Assembly (NCBI RefSeq): GCF_013267595.1
Contig: NZ_CP054010.1
Location: forward strand, 992,001-1,056,000
Direction: 5' to 3'
Length of the DNA: 64,000 bases
Source: Prevotella melaninogenica
GTDB lineage: Bacteria; Bacteroidota; Bacteroidia; Bacteroidales; Bacteroidaceae
Positions 61,628 to 64,000 of this stretch are shown here, in pieces (positions within the stretch are counted from its first letter, which is position 1; every line of letters begins with the position of its first letter). Made by a program: the position numbers and the translations under genes. Under the pieces are notes generated by a model, which saw only the letters and a program-made list of their open reading frames with translations, was not told where the DNA came from and ran no database searches.

Positions 61628-64000
61628 ATGAAAAGGATTACTTTATTTGCATCCTTGGCATTGGCAAGCTGCCTCACTGTGAGTGCACAGCGTACGCCAA
61701 CACACCCATTGGACATCCAGGATGCTAAGTTTGAGAACCTGCCAAACTACCTTGAAGCGTGGTTGAAAGGCGAGATGAAGCAGCCACAGGGCGTCAGCGA
61801 GATTGACGACCAGTTCTTTATCTCACGTGTTCGCCCACTCGAGCGTATTAAGGACGGTGACTATCAGGTGCGCCAAGGCGTGAAGCGCGATCGTAAGATG
61901 TGTCTGTGGACACCGCTTGACGACCCTACCGCTCAGTGGAAGGCGCTCCCTCGTTATTGCTTTGAGGGCGATAACTTTAGTTTGTGGTCATACATTGACA
62001 TCCACGGAAACTGGACTTCACCTTGGATTCGTTCTACCGCAGGTCTGACTGACGTTGCTCATAAGAACGGTGTTACCGTGGGCTGTGTGATGTCTATTCC
62101 TTACGGCAATACGGTTTACCCAAGTCGTTGGAGCTATGACAACTATGGTCGAATTTTATACCAGCTTACTCAGAAGAAGAACGATAAGTTCGTCTATGCA
62201 GAGCCATTGGTTCGTATGATGAAGTTTTATGGTATCAATGGTATTGGTTTTAACTCTGAGTTCCATACCAGTGCGTCTTCTATGACTTTATTAAGCGACT
62301 TCTTTGTGGCATGTCATAAGGAAGCAGAGAAACTCAACTGGAAGTTTGAAGTACATTGGTATGATGGTACTGGAGATGATGGTCGTATTCACTTTGATGG
62401 TGGTTTGGGCAATCACAACAAGAAGATCTTCGGTAACAAGGACAATATTGCTACCGATATGCTTTTCGCTAACTACAACTGGGGACCAAGTCATCTGAGA
62501 GGTTCTGTAAGTACAGCACAGAGTTTGGGTCGTAGCAGCTTCGATTATTATGCAGGCTTTGATATTCAAGGTCGTGGTTTGCGCCAGCCAAGTTGGAGCG
62601 CATTGTTAGACAATGATATCTCAATCGGTTTCTGGGGCGCTCATAAGCAGAGCCTTATCCACCAGAGTGCTACCGACAATGGTACATCTGATATTGCTAT
62701 TCAGAAGACTTATCTGAAGAAGCAGGAGCTTATGTTTAGTGGTGGATATAACAATCCAGGTCTGTTACCAGCCATCAATACGGATTGTAATTTGGCAAAT
62801 GCAAGCTTAAAGAGCTTCCATGGTCTTGCTACCTTCCTCACAGCGAAGTCTACTATCCAGCAGGTTCCATTCGTTTCACGCTTTAACCTTGGTAATGGTT
62901 TGAGCTTCCGCAAGGATGGTAAGGTTACCTTCAATCACAAGTGGTACAACCTCAATACGCAGGATTATATGCCAACATGGCGTTGGTGGATAACTGACGG
63001 TGCTGATCAGGTAAACACAGGGAATATCAATAGTCTTGCAAAGGCAGAACTTACCTTCGATGATGCTTACTGGGGTGGCTCATGTTTGGCTATCTCTGGG
63101 CAGACAGCATTCTCACGTGTGAAACTCTTTAAGACAATGCTTGAGGTAAAGCCAGACTATGAGTTCTCTGTTACCTATAAGACTATCGCAGACAAGGACA
63201 CACATGCTAAGTTCTTTGTAGCCCTGAAGGACCACGTCACCGAGTATAAAGAGGTGGCATTGCCTGCTGTTGAGGCTGTAGGCGAGTGGAAGACTTTCAG
63301 CGTAAAGGCTTCAGACTTAGGTTTGGCTGCAGATGATAAGGTAGCGATGATGGGTCTTGTTGTTGAGAATACTCCTGCCAACTATGAGTTGCGTGTTGGT
63401 GAGATGGCGCTCCGCGACAATGCAAAAGACTTCGCTACTGTGGCTCCAACGATCAAGAAGGTTGAGATTCTCCGTGGTCGTTACAACGCTTGTGACTTCA
63501 AGATGCAGTATGCTTCTAAGGAAGAATCAGGATGGGATAAGACTTATAACGATGAGGTAGGTACATGGTATTATGAAATCTATTTCCAGCAGAAAGACCA
63601 GCCACAGCAGTTGCTTACCGCTACAACCTCTTGGGCTGCCTATGTAGTTGATGCTCCAATGGTATCAGGTGCCGACAAGCGCGACTGCCGTTTCGGTGTA
63701 CGTGCCGTATCTCCTGATGGTAAGAAGGGTTCTGACATTGTTTGGTCAGAGTATAAGAAGGTTGAATACAACCAGCCATTGAGCGATGTCGTTGCTGACC
63801 GTCCTGTTATCAAGCCAAACGAAGAGTTCACACTCAAGTATCTTGATGACATGGTTCCTGCTGCTCAGTCATGGAAGTTGAAGAATGCAGTTACTGGTGC
63901 TGTTGTTGCTCAGGGCGAAAGCGGTACAAGTGCTAAGTTTACTGTTGCAACAGAGGGTACATACGACCTCGTTGTTATGGATAGCAACGGTAAGGAAAGC
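61628..64000 (+). CDS. GH85 endo-beta-N-acetylglucosaminidase 3 (partial, runs off the window)
   Basis: 791 codons are visible without a stop; the 3' end lies beyond the window. Signal peptide MKRITLFASLALASCLTVSAQ. GH85 domain (about 50-470): DQFFISRVRP, IDIHGNWTSPWIRSTAGLTD, the catalytic pair Asn209-Ser-Glu211 in INGIGFNSEFH, VHWYDGTGDDGRIHFDGG and RFNLGNGLSFRKDG, then NTQDYMPTWRWWI, as in the second GH85. A beta-sandwich begins at DDAYWGGSCLAI. It is closer to GH85 number 2 than to number 1. A fibronectin-like stretch follows (FKMQYASKEESGW, FGVRAVSPDGKKGSD). A LamG module and sorting tail may follow outside. Confidence 0.85.
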   Translation, partial: MKRITLFASLALASCLTVSAQRTPTHPLDIQDAKFENLPNYLEAWLKGEMKQPQGVSEIDDQFFISRVRPLERIKDGDYQVRQGVKRDRKMCLWTPLDDPTAQWKALPRYCFEGDNFSLWSYIDIHGNWTSPWIRSTAGLTDVAHKNGVTVGCVMSIPYGNTVYPSRWSYDNYGRILYQLTQKKNDKFVYAEPLVRMMKFYGINGIGFNSEFHTSASSMTLLSDFFVACHKEAEKLNWKFEVHWYDGTGDDGRIHFDGGLGNHNKKIFGNKDNIATDMLFANYNWGPSHLRGSVSTAQSLGRSSFDYYAGFDIQGRGLRQPSWSALLDNDISIGFWGAHKQSLIHQSATDNGTSDIAIQKTYLKKQELMFSGGYNNPGLLPAINTDCNLANASLKSFHGLATFLTAKSTIQQVPFVSRFNLGNGLSFRKDGKVTFNHKWYNLNTQDYMPTWRWWITDGADQVNTGNINSLAKAELTFDDAYWGGSCLAISGQTAFSRVKLFKTMLEVKPDYEFSVTYKTIADKDTHAKFFVALKDHVTEYKEVALPAVEAVGEWKTFSVKASDLGLAADDKVAMMGLVVENTPANYELRVGEMALRDNAKDFATVAPTIKKVEILRGRYNACDFKMQYASKEESGWDKTYNDEVGTWYYEIYFQQKDQPQQLLTATTSWAAYVVDAPMVSGADKRDCRFGVRAVSPDGKKGSDIVWSEYKKVEYNQPLSDVVADRPVIKPNEEFTLKYLDDMVPAAQSWKLKNAVTGAVVAQGESGTSAKFTVATEGTYDLVVMDSNGKES

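Overview
The window reads as a chromosomal segment of a Prevotella-like member of the Bacteroidales. The supporting signs are TTTG-N20-TAnnTTTG promoters, two SusC/SusD nutrient-uptake loci, Ser-type sulfatase, type IX secretion sorting tails, and a CTnDOT-type element carrying erm(F) and IS4351. The genus is an inference from these signs, not a measured assignment.

Region 1 (1-13100). Four tandem paralogous membrane proteins of unknown function lie here; the first is cut by the window edge. A 180-bp promoter-bearing direct repeat brackets the last three. Then come a DUF1810-macro fusion, an EcsC-family protein behind a long RNA leader with competing stems, a sulfatase, a lipoprotein gene broken by one in-frame stop, rarA, a D-2-hydroxyacid dehydrogenase, a TRIC/UPF0126 channel and tRNA-Arg(ACG).

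Region 2 (13400-20100). Two minus-strand gene pairs look like defence or toxin-antitoxin modules. One is an ABC-type ATPase overlapping by 4 nt with a PD-(D/E)xK nuclease-like protein. The other is a Panacea (SocA-like) antitoxin followed by a GNAT-like protein. A PepSY-TM protein separates them.

Region 3 (20100-29750). A decayed integrative element: a truncated outer-membrane receptor gene, erm(F), IS4351 with a frameshifted transposase, a mobilisation gene, a DUF3408 gene, two excisionase-like HTH genes, a DUF1896 gene and two tandem tyrosine recombinases. No tra operon is present.

Region 4 (29750-37000). Long non-coding stretches rich in dispersed repeats surround a three-domain GH18/NodB/GT2 envelope protein and a small RteC-like gene.

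Region 5 (37000-64000). Two polysaccharide-utilisation loci. The first is susC-susD-GH18-two surface glycan-binding lipoproteins, the same core as the Bacteroides high-mannose N-glycan locus. The second is susC-susD followed by three tandem GH85 proteins, the last running off the window. All four hydrolases belong to endo-beta-N-acetylglucosaminidase families, so the region probably releases and imports N-glycans from host glycoproteins. An AlbA_2-type regulator-like gene sits between the loci.

Intergenic space is unusually structured. A composite repeat (a GGGCGTT module, a spacer and a ~250-bp imperfect palindrome) occurs three times. Partial copies of its first module, GC-rich CCCCTCC hairpins and TTTGAAC tandem arrays are scattered around it.
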